Shown here one piece after another: positions 11,501 through 22,578 of a stretch of 64,000 bases of DNA. The stretch spans positions 32,795,108-32,859,107 of the forward strand of contig OY754467.1 of the NCBI GenBank assembly GCA_963575645.1, given 5' to 3'. How positions within the stretch are numbered: the stretch's first letter is position 1; each line of letters begins with the position of its first letter. Made by a program: the position numbers and the translations under genes. The DNA comes from Xanthostigma xanthostigma. Lineage: Eukaryota; Arthropoda; Insecta; Raphidioptera; Raphidiidae. The notes below the pieces were generated by a model. The model had not been told where the DNA came from. It searched no databases and was given only the letters and a program-made list of their open reading frames with translations.

Positions 11501-12229
11501 TATCTATAATGATTATTTTTCTGTATTAATTATTATTTATGCGTTTTGATTGCCTAATGTTAATAGTTTCTGTTAAAATGATACTTTGTTGTGTTTTTAA
11601 ATTTTAACCGGAATACTAAAGGTTTTTAATGGTCATTCATGTTATTTTGTGTTGTACAGTGTCCATGTATAGCCTTATAGAAAAGATAAGATATTGATTG
11701 GTTTCGTGAATATGTAACAAAATATTTTTCATATTACAATCATGCAAAAAAAAGTTTAAAATTATAAAAAACCGACTAAAATTCAGTATCAATCAAAAAC
11801 TTATCACTGAATTTTTAAATAAAGAAAACGATTTTATTGATCTGATATAGCTCTTAGAAGATTGTTAACAATTTATATCTGCAACTGCCCTCAAACAAAG
11901 TTAATGAATGTTTTTGATATTAATATTGTTGAGTTTTGGTACTGCTCAGTTGAGAAATATTAATAAAATCTATGTTTTACGAAGAAAGCAGAGACAGACA
12001 TATATTATTTGCGAGCAGATCACTTTAAAGTAAATCATCAAATTATTTTAATTTATTTACATATAAAATTAGTATATCTGCCAGTAATTTAAATATAAAC
12101 ATATTCAATTATGAACATATACTTAACTACGTGAAATTAAGTATATATAGCTGTTTCCACAAAGCAAAGACGCTTAAGTTGATATTTTGATAAAATAATA
12201 TTTACCTACCCATACAATTTATTTAAATA
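11501..12229. other. intergenic DNA, nothing recognised
   Basis: Very AT-rich sequence without ORFs or recognisable repeats. Confidence 0.45.
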
Positions 12230-13024
12230 CTAGCGGTCCCGCCCGGTTTCACCCGGTTGCAAAAGAACGAATGAAGGGGAGGGACATGAGTACGCACGCT
12301 AACCTTAGTTTTTCGAGATGAATGTTGTGCCCTTTCATGATGATCGGAGTTACCGTTCAAAAGTTTTTGTCGGACGGACAAATTTTAAGTTACTTTTTTC
12401 ATTGATACTCCGCTACTATTGGTCGTAGCATGATATTATATAGCCTTCCTCGATTAATGGACTATCCAACAAAAAAAAATCAATTCGAACCAGTAGTTCC
12501 TGAAATTAGCGCGTTCAACCAAACAAACAAACTTTTCAGCTTTATATATTAGTACAGTGGTACCTCGACATACGACATACGTATCTTGAATTCACTCGTA
12601 TCTCAAAGCAAATTTCCCCATACAAAACAATTGAACTACCATTAATCCGTTCCAACCCCCAAAATGTCACCCCAGTTTGAATAATAAAAACGTATTTATA
12701 AATGACAAATTATTGTACAAAAACAAAAAAGAGAATGTAAAGAAATAAATTAGATATCCTCACTGGTCTTTGCTTTTTTCGCTACATTTTTCTCGCTTTC
12801 ACCTGTAGGCCGTTTAGAAAAAAACATGTCCAAGGGGGTTTGTTTCTTCCTCTCTCTCAGAACGTTCCGGAAATGAGTTAGGCAAGTGTCATTAAACCTG
12901 CTAAACCGAACTCGTATCTCGAATTTCGCTCGTAACTCAAAGCAAAAAATCACTCGCTCGCCGGCTCGTATCTCGAAAAACTCGTATGTTGGGGCACTCG
13001 TATGTCGAGGTACCACTGTATAGA
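12230..13024 (-). mobile_element. non-autonomous Helitron, copy 3, split by a Tigger MITE
   Basis: The CTAG end with its CCCGG hairpin lies at 12,230, and the body matches the other Helitrons as far as TATTAGTA at 12,554. The remaining bases, TAGAT, resume at 13,021. Removing the insert and one TA restores the family 5' end, so the Helitron was present first. Confidence 0.75.
12555..13018 (-). mobile_element. Tigger/pogo MITE with residual transposase tail
   Basis: The ends CAGTGGTACCTCGACATACG and its inverse are flanked by TA on both sides. On the minus strand (12,750-13,016) an open frame ends with ERKKQTPLDMFFSKR and a Lys/Glu-rich tail. Tigger transposases commonly end in a 'KQTTLDxFF'-like motif, and QTPLDMFF fits the PCNA-binding consensus Q-x-x-L-x-x-F-F. 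The frame has no DDE residues and its ATG lies in the terminal repeat, so it is a relic rather than a gene. Confidence 0.75.
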
Positions 13025-13918
13025 TTTATCAGGATTTAATTTTTTTACCAATAAAAGAGACATAACTGAGAACTGATGATCAAAGTGACAAATATGATGA
13101 GGCAAGTTTATTGAAAATGTACGTCGATAATTAAATTAATAACAGAAAATCACTTCCTCGTATAATGCCTTCATTTATTACAAACAGGATACATAAACTA
13201 TTAATATATTTGGTTAAAAAAAAGAACGAAAAAAAATCGACATAAGCAGCTTTGTCTCGTGATCACAGATACAAAACTTTCTTTGTAGGAAGCTTGAAAT
13301 TCCTTTTAAATAAATTATGTTTTCCGATTAGACAATTATAATGCGTTTACACTGTAAACAGTTTTAGCAAAGTGCCAATAATACACGTAATTAATGATAT
13401 ATACCTTAATCCCTACAATCGTAATAAAAAGAAACTTAATTAATTCGCGATCAAAAATTACAAGATTAAATTAATAGGGTGTAGATAAAAGTACTGCAAT
13501 TAGCAAGTCAGCAGTTGGTAGAAGTTTGGAACTTCATCGACTGCTGATTAGGTTGGTTTTATTGAAATGAGGCCTGACTTTTTTTATAAATTGATTTCAC
13601 TAAGTAATCCCTGTGCCAAATTTCAGTTTTTACAATACATTCAAACATACATTCGTCATTACATATCAGATAGCTATAGGAGTTAAGAAGAAGAAAAAAA
13701 TCGAGTTTCGGATGCCTGTCTATCTTTATGTTCATTGTTCATAGACCTGGCTTACACATCGTCCAGCGGGTTGAAACCATTTTAAACTCGAGTTCTATAG
13801 GAGATTCTTCAAGAGTATTTTTCATATTTCCTCTCTATTTTCCCTAGAAAGAGTAGCTGACTGACGAGCGAAAAACGAAAATTTCAATTTTCTCGAAAAC
13901 GTCTCTGGCGATTATGAT
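13025..13918. other. intergenic DNA, nothing recognised
   Basis: AT-rich DNA with no exon or repeat end identified. Confidence 0.4.
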
Positions 13919-13930
13919 CATATTTCTATG

Positions 13931-14420
13931 AATTATATTGGTCAAACAAAAAGAGCTCTTAAAACAAGAATAAAAGAACACCAAAGTAATCATAAATTAA
14001 TCCCTGACAAAAATAATGTAATAACTAAACACAAATTCGAACATGACCACAAAATTAATTGGGATAATATAAAAGTTTTAGATAATGTAACTAATTTCCT
14101 TAAAAGAAATATTTCGGAAATGTTACCGTATAAAATCAAATAAACATTTTTTCAATGCTCAATTAAATTTAAGTAATATATAGTATATTATATTATTTTG
14201 AAATAATATTTTGTTTTCTCACAATTACTACTTATTAAAAATTGTTTGTTATTATTTAAAAAAAAAAACTAATTAGAAACTAAATATTCATTATTTTTTA
14301 TATTTTTAAGATCACTTCTGAAGAAGGTTCAAATCCGGATCGAAACGTTAATGTATTAATTATATATTTTTTTTGTTAATATATTGTCTGAAAAATTGGT
14401 CGATAATTTTATTTATTGAA
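13931..14420 (+). mobile_element. 5'-truncated Penelope-like element (GIY-YIG endonuclease fragment)
   Basis: The frame at 13,931-14,143 reads NYIGQTKRALKTRIKEHQ, the GIY-YIG endonuclease signature (YIGxTxRxLKxRxxEH) of Penelope-like retroelements, and runs on to a stop codon. The downstream tail contains TCTGAAGAAGGTTC and ATCGAAACGTT, the 'CTGAAGA...CGAAACG' tail typical of these elements. CATATTTCTATG occurs immediately before (13,919-13,930) and after (14,421-14,432), a 12-bp target duplication that fixes the ends. The reverse transcriptase part is absent. Confidence 0.8.
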
Positions 14421-14596
14421 CATATTTCTATGTTTCATTAATGATTTTACAATATGACACTATTGCGTCCACGTCTCTAAAAAAGCCTTTCTCGAAAATG
14501 ACGGTTTTGATTATATTTTTAAATCAATATTTCGTTAGGTAATAATTCTACATTGTACCAACATTAATTTTGAAAAAATCCAAAGAGGGTATTTAA

Positions 14597-15015
14597 GAGT
14601 ATTCGTCCCTGCAAACACCCCCTGCACCCTTCATCTCAAATCTTTTCCCCTCGCCTAAAAACGGTTCGCGCTCTCCCGACGCTATTTTTAAAGCTAGAGG
14701 GTTCTGGTAAACGCCAAATGAAAGACAAAGAATCAGACTACAGATCCTTCAGGCGAATTTTTTGAAAAACAGTTTCGCCTACGTGTGAAATATTACGTAA
14801 CTATTTATTTTTTTCAAAAGGTTGTTTTTTTTTCAGGAATTTTTTTTCAAAAAATTTGCCTGAAGAATCTGTAGTATGATTCTTTGTCCTTCATTTGGCG
14901 TTTACCAGAACCCTCTAGCTTTAAAAATAGCGTCGGGAGAGCGCAAACCGTTTTTAGGCGAGGTGAAAAGATTTGAGATGAAGGGTGCAGGGGGTATTTG
15001 CAGGGACGAATACTC
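14597..15015. mobile_element. piggyBac-type foldback MITE, copy 2
   Basis: Same GAGTATTCGTCCC ends, TTAA flanks and long arms as copy 1 at 8,419, in almost identical sequence. The minus-strand ORF here is a shadow of the repeat. Confidence 0.8.
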
Positions 15016-15019
15016 TTAA

Positions 15020-17036
15020 TGGTGAACGAAAATCCTCGGACGATGCAAGAAGCAAATCGTTTATTTTCATGTAGTAGTTTTCGTAACAAACACTATCAGA
15101 AATACACAACTTACTATCACGGCCATTGTCAGTAAACAGGTGTGTTATACAAGTGTTGCACTAATTTCACTACCTGTTTTTAATAATTATTATGTCTGCA
15201 GCTTTACAGAGTTCACTACCACACAGGTACTTATGCCGAATGACACGTGTCAAAATCAAGTAAAAAAAAATTAAAAGAACAAAAAACCCAACTGCTTCTA
15301 AAAAAAAGTGCAAAACAAGCTACCAATCAAGTTTAATAAATACACAGGTTATTTCGTTCCATGGATGACGTCTGCTGGCAGACCGTTCATATTTATATCA
15401 ACCACGGAAATAAGGAAGAAAAATTTGTAGTATTTTAACAATCCCAATATCTTTTTTATTAATAAGTTGCAACAAAAGAGAGCAAAATATTTCACAAAAG
15501 AGTGTAGACAAACCAAAACGATTTCGTAACAATGTTATTTATTTTGATTAATTTATTACGTAGGAAGTTTCCGTCTTATTAGGTAACAGCAAAACAAACG
15601 AGCAGCAAATGAGAGTGTGCGCGGTACCAAAATCATTTCGCTGCGTTATACAGTAGGCCTTGGCATTGCCGCTTCTCTGTCCATTGACGACGCGTTCTAT
15701 ACAAGCGTTGCAATCTTTTCTACGCTAAAGGGTGGTGGGTCAGTTCTAGGGAAAGTAACAGTACAGCGTGTATAGTAAATACGCGTCCCCACTTAAATAA
15801 AAAATACCACACGTTCAGTCCTACCCGGCGATGTTTAACAAACATTCTTGAATAATTCGTCGGCTATAAAACCTAAAGGTCGTTCGTTTTCAAAGTCATG
15901 TATCAAACATTTTTCGAACAGTGAAGAACTGTTAAGGCTTCCAAATTCCCTTCGTGTTGTCGACGCAAAGATAACATGGGTGGCCGCTGGAGACTTGTGG
16001 TTAGTGCGAAAATTAACTATATACTTCATTAATTATCACGCGTTGTTAAGTGTTTATTTGTTTATTATATTATGATATTGTTGTACCAGTGGATTATCAA
16101 TTTATTACTTTATTATTCTATTGTTTGTCGGAAAGCTTTTGAACTTCTGTTTGGACTTACGATTGTGGATTTGACATCAGTGATTTATTAACCACGTTAT
16201 CAGTGTTGTTTTTTTGTCTACACAATTGATTGAGCAATTTTAAAGAGTCGATTTTAGCTGTTTAAATACTCAATTCAAAACTCACAAAAATAAAAACATC
16301 TATTTATATTTTCATAAAATGTTTAAAAGTGAAAGGCTCAAAAGTGATAACAGAACAAAAGGACATCTGTTATGATTGAAAATTTTACATTAAAATTGAC
16401 TCAAAATTATTTTTTATTGTGATAATTAAATGGCTAATGAAATTACAAAAAAGTGCTGATACGTGGTTATTATAATCTTTCGAAGATGCCTTTGGTGTAG
16501 ATACTCCAAAATCTGCTAATTTACATTAGGCTATACAGTGTTGGAGTTTTTATCGCCAATTGCGCAAACAATTTTTGTTTTAGAATCCATTTTATTGAAA
16601 AAAAATTAAAGCTAATGGGTTTTCGATTAACTGGACTTTAATGCTAAGTTGTTAGATCTTTAATTAAGTCCTTGAGTCTTGACTGACGTTTGTTATGATT
16701 ATGGTTCAATGCAATTTAAAGATATCTACTATTTTTTAAGTTCCTTTTAGAGGCACCAAAGGATTAGGTACATTATATTTATTTTTTTAGTAACTTTTGA
16801 GTTGAAACGGTAGACAGATATTGATTAATATCAGTTTATTGTTTACAGAATTGTTTTAAGACTCGCTAAACACCTACATAAATAATATTTCCTCGCTAAA
16901 TGCCAAATAGATATCGTTATTAATTTTAAAGAAATAAAAGTGATATATAGGCAATCGAATAATTTCACTAAACTGTACATAATTCCATAAAATCAATATT
17001 ACCTAAATTAATATTAACTATAATTTTATATCCTTA
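15020..17036. other. 2-kb intergenic stretch, no gene assigned
   Basis: Overlapping plus and minus ORFs at about 15,835-16,075 occur in slightly richer sequence. Neither shows a domain I recognise or usable splice sites. The rest is AT-rich and featureless to me. It could hide a non-coding first exon of the Trp-Lys gene downstream, but nothing shows this. Confidence 0.35.
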
Positions 17037-17449
17037 CTAGCGGTCCGTCACCGTTGCAAAAAAAACGAATGTGGGGGGGTAAACATGAGTACGCACGTTC
17101 ATCTTAGTTTACCGAGATGAATGTTGTGTCCAAATTTCATGATTATCAGAGTTACCGTTCAAAAGTTTTTTTTCGGACGAACAAATGAGTTTTATATTAA
17201 TTATATTCGGAACCCAAAGGAATGATGAGACCTCTGGTGAGAAATGCGTCGAACTGCCACAAGGAGGGTTTTTGACAGGTAAACTATAGAGATATAAGGT
17301 AAACATTGATTTAGAAGAGCATAATGCTTTTCTAAATCAATGTTACCTTATACCTCTATAGTTTACCTGTCAAAAACCCCCCTTGGGGCAGTTCGACGCA
17401 TTTTTCACCAGAGGTCTCACCATTCCTTTGGGTTCCGAGTAGGTATAGA
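17037..17449 (-). mobile_element. decayed Helitron, copy 4, containing a foldback
   Basis: The CTAG end and the ACGAATG...GAGTACGCACGTTCATC body of the Helitron family are present from 17,037. The other half is missing. A foldback (17,206-17,438) fills the middle, and a TATAGAT remnant of the 5' end follows it. Confidence 0.55.
17206..17438. repeat. 233-bp foldback, CGGAACCCAAAGG ends
   Basis: The arms of about 107 bp begin CGGAACCCAAAGGAATG and end CATTCCTTTGGGTTCCG, around a 12-base loop near 17,320. The arms differ at a handful of sites. Non-coding; it lies inside the decayed Helitron. Confidence 0.7.
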
Positions 17450-17804
17450 TAGATTATAACAAAAGCAAAAATCTTTATGGCACAACAATATAACAAAAAA
17501 TACTAGAAATAGTTACGAGGAAATGTGAACCGTAATTATAAATTGTGATTAAAAAAATAAAAAAAAAATTTTGGACATAATTTAAGCCTAAAACCTTGTA
17601 CAAAAAAAATACAATGCTGTAAAAAATGTTTTTTTTTTTCAAAATCGAGGAAAATTACCAATAAATACGGTAGTTATTAACCAGACATAAACCATATTAA
17701 ATTCTGATCCATGTTGAATGCGAAAAAGCATCTTCATTTTAAAAACGTCAGCCTACGAAATAATTTTTGCTTTTATCTATACTGTTGTACCAAAATTTAA
17801 TTAA

Positions 17805-17919
17805 GGAGTGAGTTATCAATTATAGTATGGTAATAAAACGACACAGTTTTTGGGCTATACCGTGTTTCATTGCTTGGCCGCTCTATTAAGTCCACCGTAC
17901 TATAATGAAGATTCACTCC
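17805..17919. mobile_element. 115-bp TTAA-flanked MITE
   Basis: The ends GGAGTGAGTTAT and ATTCACTCC are imperfect inverted repeats, followed inward by ATTATAGTATGGT and ACCGTACTATAAT. TTAA flanks both sides, the piggyBac-type target. Non-coding. Confidence 0.6.
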
Positions 17920-18356
17920 TTAAATGTTGGTTATTATGGTGACTGTTATTTTTTTGTGTGAATTGGAACACCAAAACGAAAATGCTAATTAATATCATTA
18001 CTTATCTGAAAGAACGTAAATTTAGGTATTATTTAATTTTTCTCACAACTTTTCCTCTCTTTTCACTATCACTCATTCATTCCTTTCGTCTTATTACGTT
18101 AATTTATTTAAACATAAGTTCACAAACACAATGCAACATTGTCTTGAGATTGCATCTGAGTTATACGCATTGCAGAATAAAAATCTCAAATTCACAACAA
18201 TAGATTCTCTCTCAACTATTCTTAGAGATGATAGTGCAAAACATAAGTTAGTACAAACAATGTTGACATTGCTATAGATTCATTTTGGAAAAAAACTTCA
18301 ATTCAAATCTGTGCGCGATCTTTAAAACCAAATTTTAAAACTTTTCTGCCGCTATT

Positions 18357-19052
18357 TGAAAGATCGCGCACACTTGTCAAGCATAAACGTGCACGACCAG
18401 CACCGTATGTTATTTAAGGGAGTAGCGCACATTAGACCAGCACCTGCAACCAGCAACGACCGTCAGTCGATCGGCTGCAATTTTTGTAGAACCGTACTGG
18501 ACTGTTCTAGTATGCTAGTGATGTGTCGTTTTCATTAATTAATTTGCATTGATAAAATTATTTGAAAACTGCAAAATGTCTACTGCACATAACGAATCCT
18601 GCACTAAAATTTGCTGGTTTGTGCTGGCCATATATTTAATAATTCACTATAATATGAATCATTATCTATCTACTCAATGTGCGGTGAGTGAAGGCAACAA
18701 AGCGTATCGAAAATATATCTGCGTCTCTTTCTTCGATGGTAGGTTTGGTTGATGTATTTGCATTCAATCTGAATAAAGTATCTCTGTTTCAAAAACTGTC
18801 TTTTTCTATTACGTTAACATGGGCGTACTCAGCTTTTGGCACAGGAGGGGGCAAATTAGAAATTTCTTAAGCCGGGTCTCGTTTTGCTCTCCTGGATACG
18901 CCAGTGCTTACGGCTTAAAAGACAGAAGTAAATGTTTGCACCCTAATGGTTCGATTGCGATTTTATTCCTATGCTCAGTATAGAATAAAAGTATATGGTG
19001 CTGGACTACGACATCGTGTAGGTTTGTGCTTGACAAGTGTGCGCGATCTTTT
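18357..19052. mobile_element. candidate MITE with about 55-bp inverted ends
   Basis: The left end AAAGATCGCGCACACTTGTC and right end GACAAGTGTGCGCGATCTTT are exact inverses, and the similarity continues inward to a CCAGCACC/GGTGCTGG pair. A further GTGCGCGATCTTT lies just outside at 18,311. No clear target duplication. Two short ORFs inside have no domain. Confidence 0.55.
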
Positions 19053-22000
19053 AGTAATAGAGGAAGAGTATGCAACAGTTTTCGAGCTGCTGAACAATTT
19101 AATATTTTGAAAATAATAAAAATTAATTTGTCGATAAGAAATTAGTTAGTCAGAACAAGAGAACAGCTAATTTTTATTAGGGGACTACCTGAATCGACTG
19201 TCATTGTTTAGCAGGTATATACAAGATTTGAATATTTCCATTTTCATGAGCTTTGAAATTACTCGAAATTTTTTGCTGGTTTTTGATTTATAATTTATTC
19301 ATCTATAGAAAAGGTTTTTTCTAATTGATCTATGACTACCACGAAGTGAGGATGAAAGAGACGTTGAAAATACATGCGTTGATTAGTTCCGACAGGTTGA
19401 AAATGCATGAGTTTTACTGTATTATTAAACGTAATAATTCAGGTTCAATAAACTCTTCCAATATGATTAGCGTCATTTAAATTGAAGATCAAATATCTAA
19501 GCTCCAAGTGCAAGTTTATGAACGCGAAATTCAATTTCGATATTAATTATTGCATGCAACTAATTACTGAAAGTTAGTATCATTCACACGTGTATCACAT
19601 TCCATTTCTGTATTAATAATATATAATGCTGTTTTAAAATCATTTGTGTGAAACGCCATTGTAAAATAGGATTCTTGAGTTTTAAAGATGCTGCTGTAAC
19701 ATCAGTATGATTCAACTTAAGATTAACTAACAAGCATAAAAGTTGGCTACGCTTTCAAATACAGAGTCGGATGGTTGAATGTGTAAATTGAAGGCAAGAC
19801 AATTTCCGCTAAACTAATGTCGGGTTGCAAAACGCGTTGTTAGAAAAACTAAGTTGACATTTTCTTTACAGAACAATATTAATCTCTTTTAAATATTCTA
19901 AATGTATAAAGCATATTTGTGTATTAATCTACCAAATCTCGAAATAACCTAACGAAGCGACTGTGATTCCGCAATTAAAAAACTTATTTAAAGGATTTTT
20001 TTGAGCATAATGTATGTCTTTAATAGACAATCGGAATAGAATTTGCGTAATCTTGGAATTCCGGTGTGAAAGTCCTAATTGTATATGAAATCATCAAGTT
20101 GTTACTTGTAAATAAATCATTATTCATTGAACGTTGATAAATATTAAAGTTGATCGATTAATTATTTCGCAAGCGACTACGCGGTTTCGTAATCAAAGAA
20201 AGCGGTAAATTAAATCGGTTTTTCCAACACATGTTCATCAATAATAATAAAAAAGTGAAACAATCAAAACCCATTACGAATTCGAAACGGAATGATTTTA
20301 CTTTTCGTTTCATTATTATTAGATATAACTCAAATAAAGGACAGGTTTACTTTAGATTGTAGAACATCATTATTCATCAACTCCAAAACGTTAATTCCCG
20401 GCATACGTAGCAGGGATGGGTGAAACGATACCTGCTTACAGTATGTGCAAACAAAATATTTAAAATCCATTCGAGGATACTGGGTGTTGACTGACTATGG
20501 CGGTAAAACATCATAAACGTATAAACCTAAAATTGATCAAGATCATAAATTTCGATATTTTAGAAAGTCGAATATGGGAAACATTTCAAAATAGCGACCT
20601 TAATAAACTTAAAAAAATAGTAACTTTTCAAATTTTAAGCTGTCACTGGAATATTTTTACGAATATCCCGCTTAGGCTTGATTTGATTTTCAAGGCACTT
20701 GACTTCGAAATCAATTCAAGATCAAGTCAAATATTAAAATTTTTAAAAAGCTTGATTTTCAGGTCGTCATATACATAATATACTTATAAGTTAGTAAAAA
20801 CGTCAAACTACTTGAGATGATACCCGTACAATTTTCATAAAAATATGAGATTTATCATAGTGATTCAATTGTGTGTATTATTATACTCTTATTCTAAGCA
20901 AAATTTTATTTTTATTTAAATTTATTTGTTTTCCTAGTCGAATTATTACAAAATCATAATAAAATCCAAAAATTACTCATCCCTGACATTCAAAACATAT
21001 TAAGAGCGATAAAGCGATCATAAAAGCTGCTGATACACAATTTCACCGTAAATATAAATCAACTATACCGATTCATTTAAGCGCACTGAAAATATTGCAT
21101 CTCTCTCAGTTTGCCCACAAACGGACGGACAGAATAAGAAGTTGTTGTCCAGTAAATGTAGTAACTAATGCAGTGGTGAAAGTTTTGTATGTTATTGAAC
21201 TTGCACGTTGATGCGCAACTGTCTATCCTTGACAAAACTACTCGCCATATTTAATCACGTTTTAAATAACGTATTTGTTTATGATTATCATCAATTATTA
21301 AGTTCCGAGAGCTCATCTTGATCGTCGTGTATTATAAACCGATTATGATGGATTTCTCACAATTTCTACAATAACGAAGATCTCCAAACGTGACTACTAT
21401 CAATTACATCTTCCCTTGAATTAATATTTCTTTGAATTTTTGAAATCGAGCAAATGTATTTTTTCAACTAAACTTTCTAGTTTGTTTATCCTTTTTAGTA
21501 TATATAATTATGTATACATTTTTTTCTAAAGCCTGCTCACAGTGTATTTATAGCGATAAAACTATTTTTTGGAAAATCGATATTCAACCCTTAAAATCCA
21601 CTAATTATCGCAGTTCCGACACCCTATTGCACATCTGTATGTCGAGCCCTTTTAAAACGACGCTTCGTCGAAATCGGTCCAGTATTTTAGGAGGAGATAG
21701 CCGCACAAAAAAAACTACTTCCCTATTAATATTTATAGATATGGTGCTATGTTGTATGGTCAAGAATATACGGTACTGTTGATTATTGTCACCTTCTTAG
21801 ACATGACATAAGTTACAGTGAGACAGAAATTTATCAACGCCAATACTCTATTTCTATTTATAATTTTTACTGTTTGTTTATTAGCCATTGTAGCAATAGA
21901 AAGCGAAAGTAACACAATTTTGTTATTTGTTCCACATGTATTTTTTCATGTTTATATTTATGTTTAGCACTTCATTTTATTTAAACTTCACTTTAAGCCT

Positions 22001-22578
22001 GTGCATTTTGCGAGCTTCTGTAAAGATCGTATTATAAACTAAGTAGTAGAAATATTTTATTAGCAAAATGCATGCCAAATATTTGTATTCATATTCACTA
22101 TTAAGCTCTTTTCGTAGCGTAAAGCATTTGTATGGTTCGTTTAAGAACAAGCATCACTCCCCAGTTTCTAAACTGGCAACTACGATATAGTGAATGTGTC
22201 AATCGACTTTTAATCATTATTAAATACAACAATTAATTGTACATATAAATTTGTTGATCTTTAAAAAGATAAATAAGCCAATCGGACCAGATATAAAATA
22301 TATCTAAATATTAAAAAATAAATAGTCCTCGTTACTTTCAGCAACCTACTTCATACCTAGAGCTAATGGCCTTGCTGCCGAAGCCTCATAATATATAAAA
22401 AAAAAAAAATAAATAAATAGTAGGTACCTATTCAAGGTCATTATCAAATTTCCCATCTGACAGTACATTCTGTTGTTCTCACAGAAAATAAACAGCAGAT
22501 CAACAAAAAAATGTTATTTCTAGCTAAATATCTAAAAATAGTAACTTGATGTTTAAGTGTGATTTTTTTGTATTTCAG
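19053..22578. other. 3.5-kb intergenic stretch upstream of the Trp-Lys gene
   Basis: No coding exon is supported. Around 21,650-21,740 the phrase CGAAATCGGTCCAGTATTTTAG resembles the tail of a dispersed repeat. The promoter and first exon of the downstream gene should lie here. One candidate ATG is at 22,511, but it would require a 38-nt intron. Confidence 0.4.

Noticed and set aside
15835-16075. Overlapping ORFs on both strands, considered as a transposase or THAP fragment
   Set aside because: No Cys/His spacing or other motif could be matched.
18820-18905. Small nested element with GGGCGTACTCAG / CTGGATACGCC ends
   Set aside because: The ends are only roughly inverse and no target duplication is visible.
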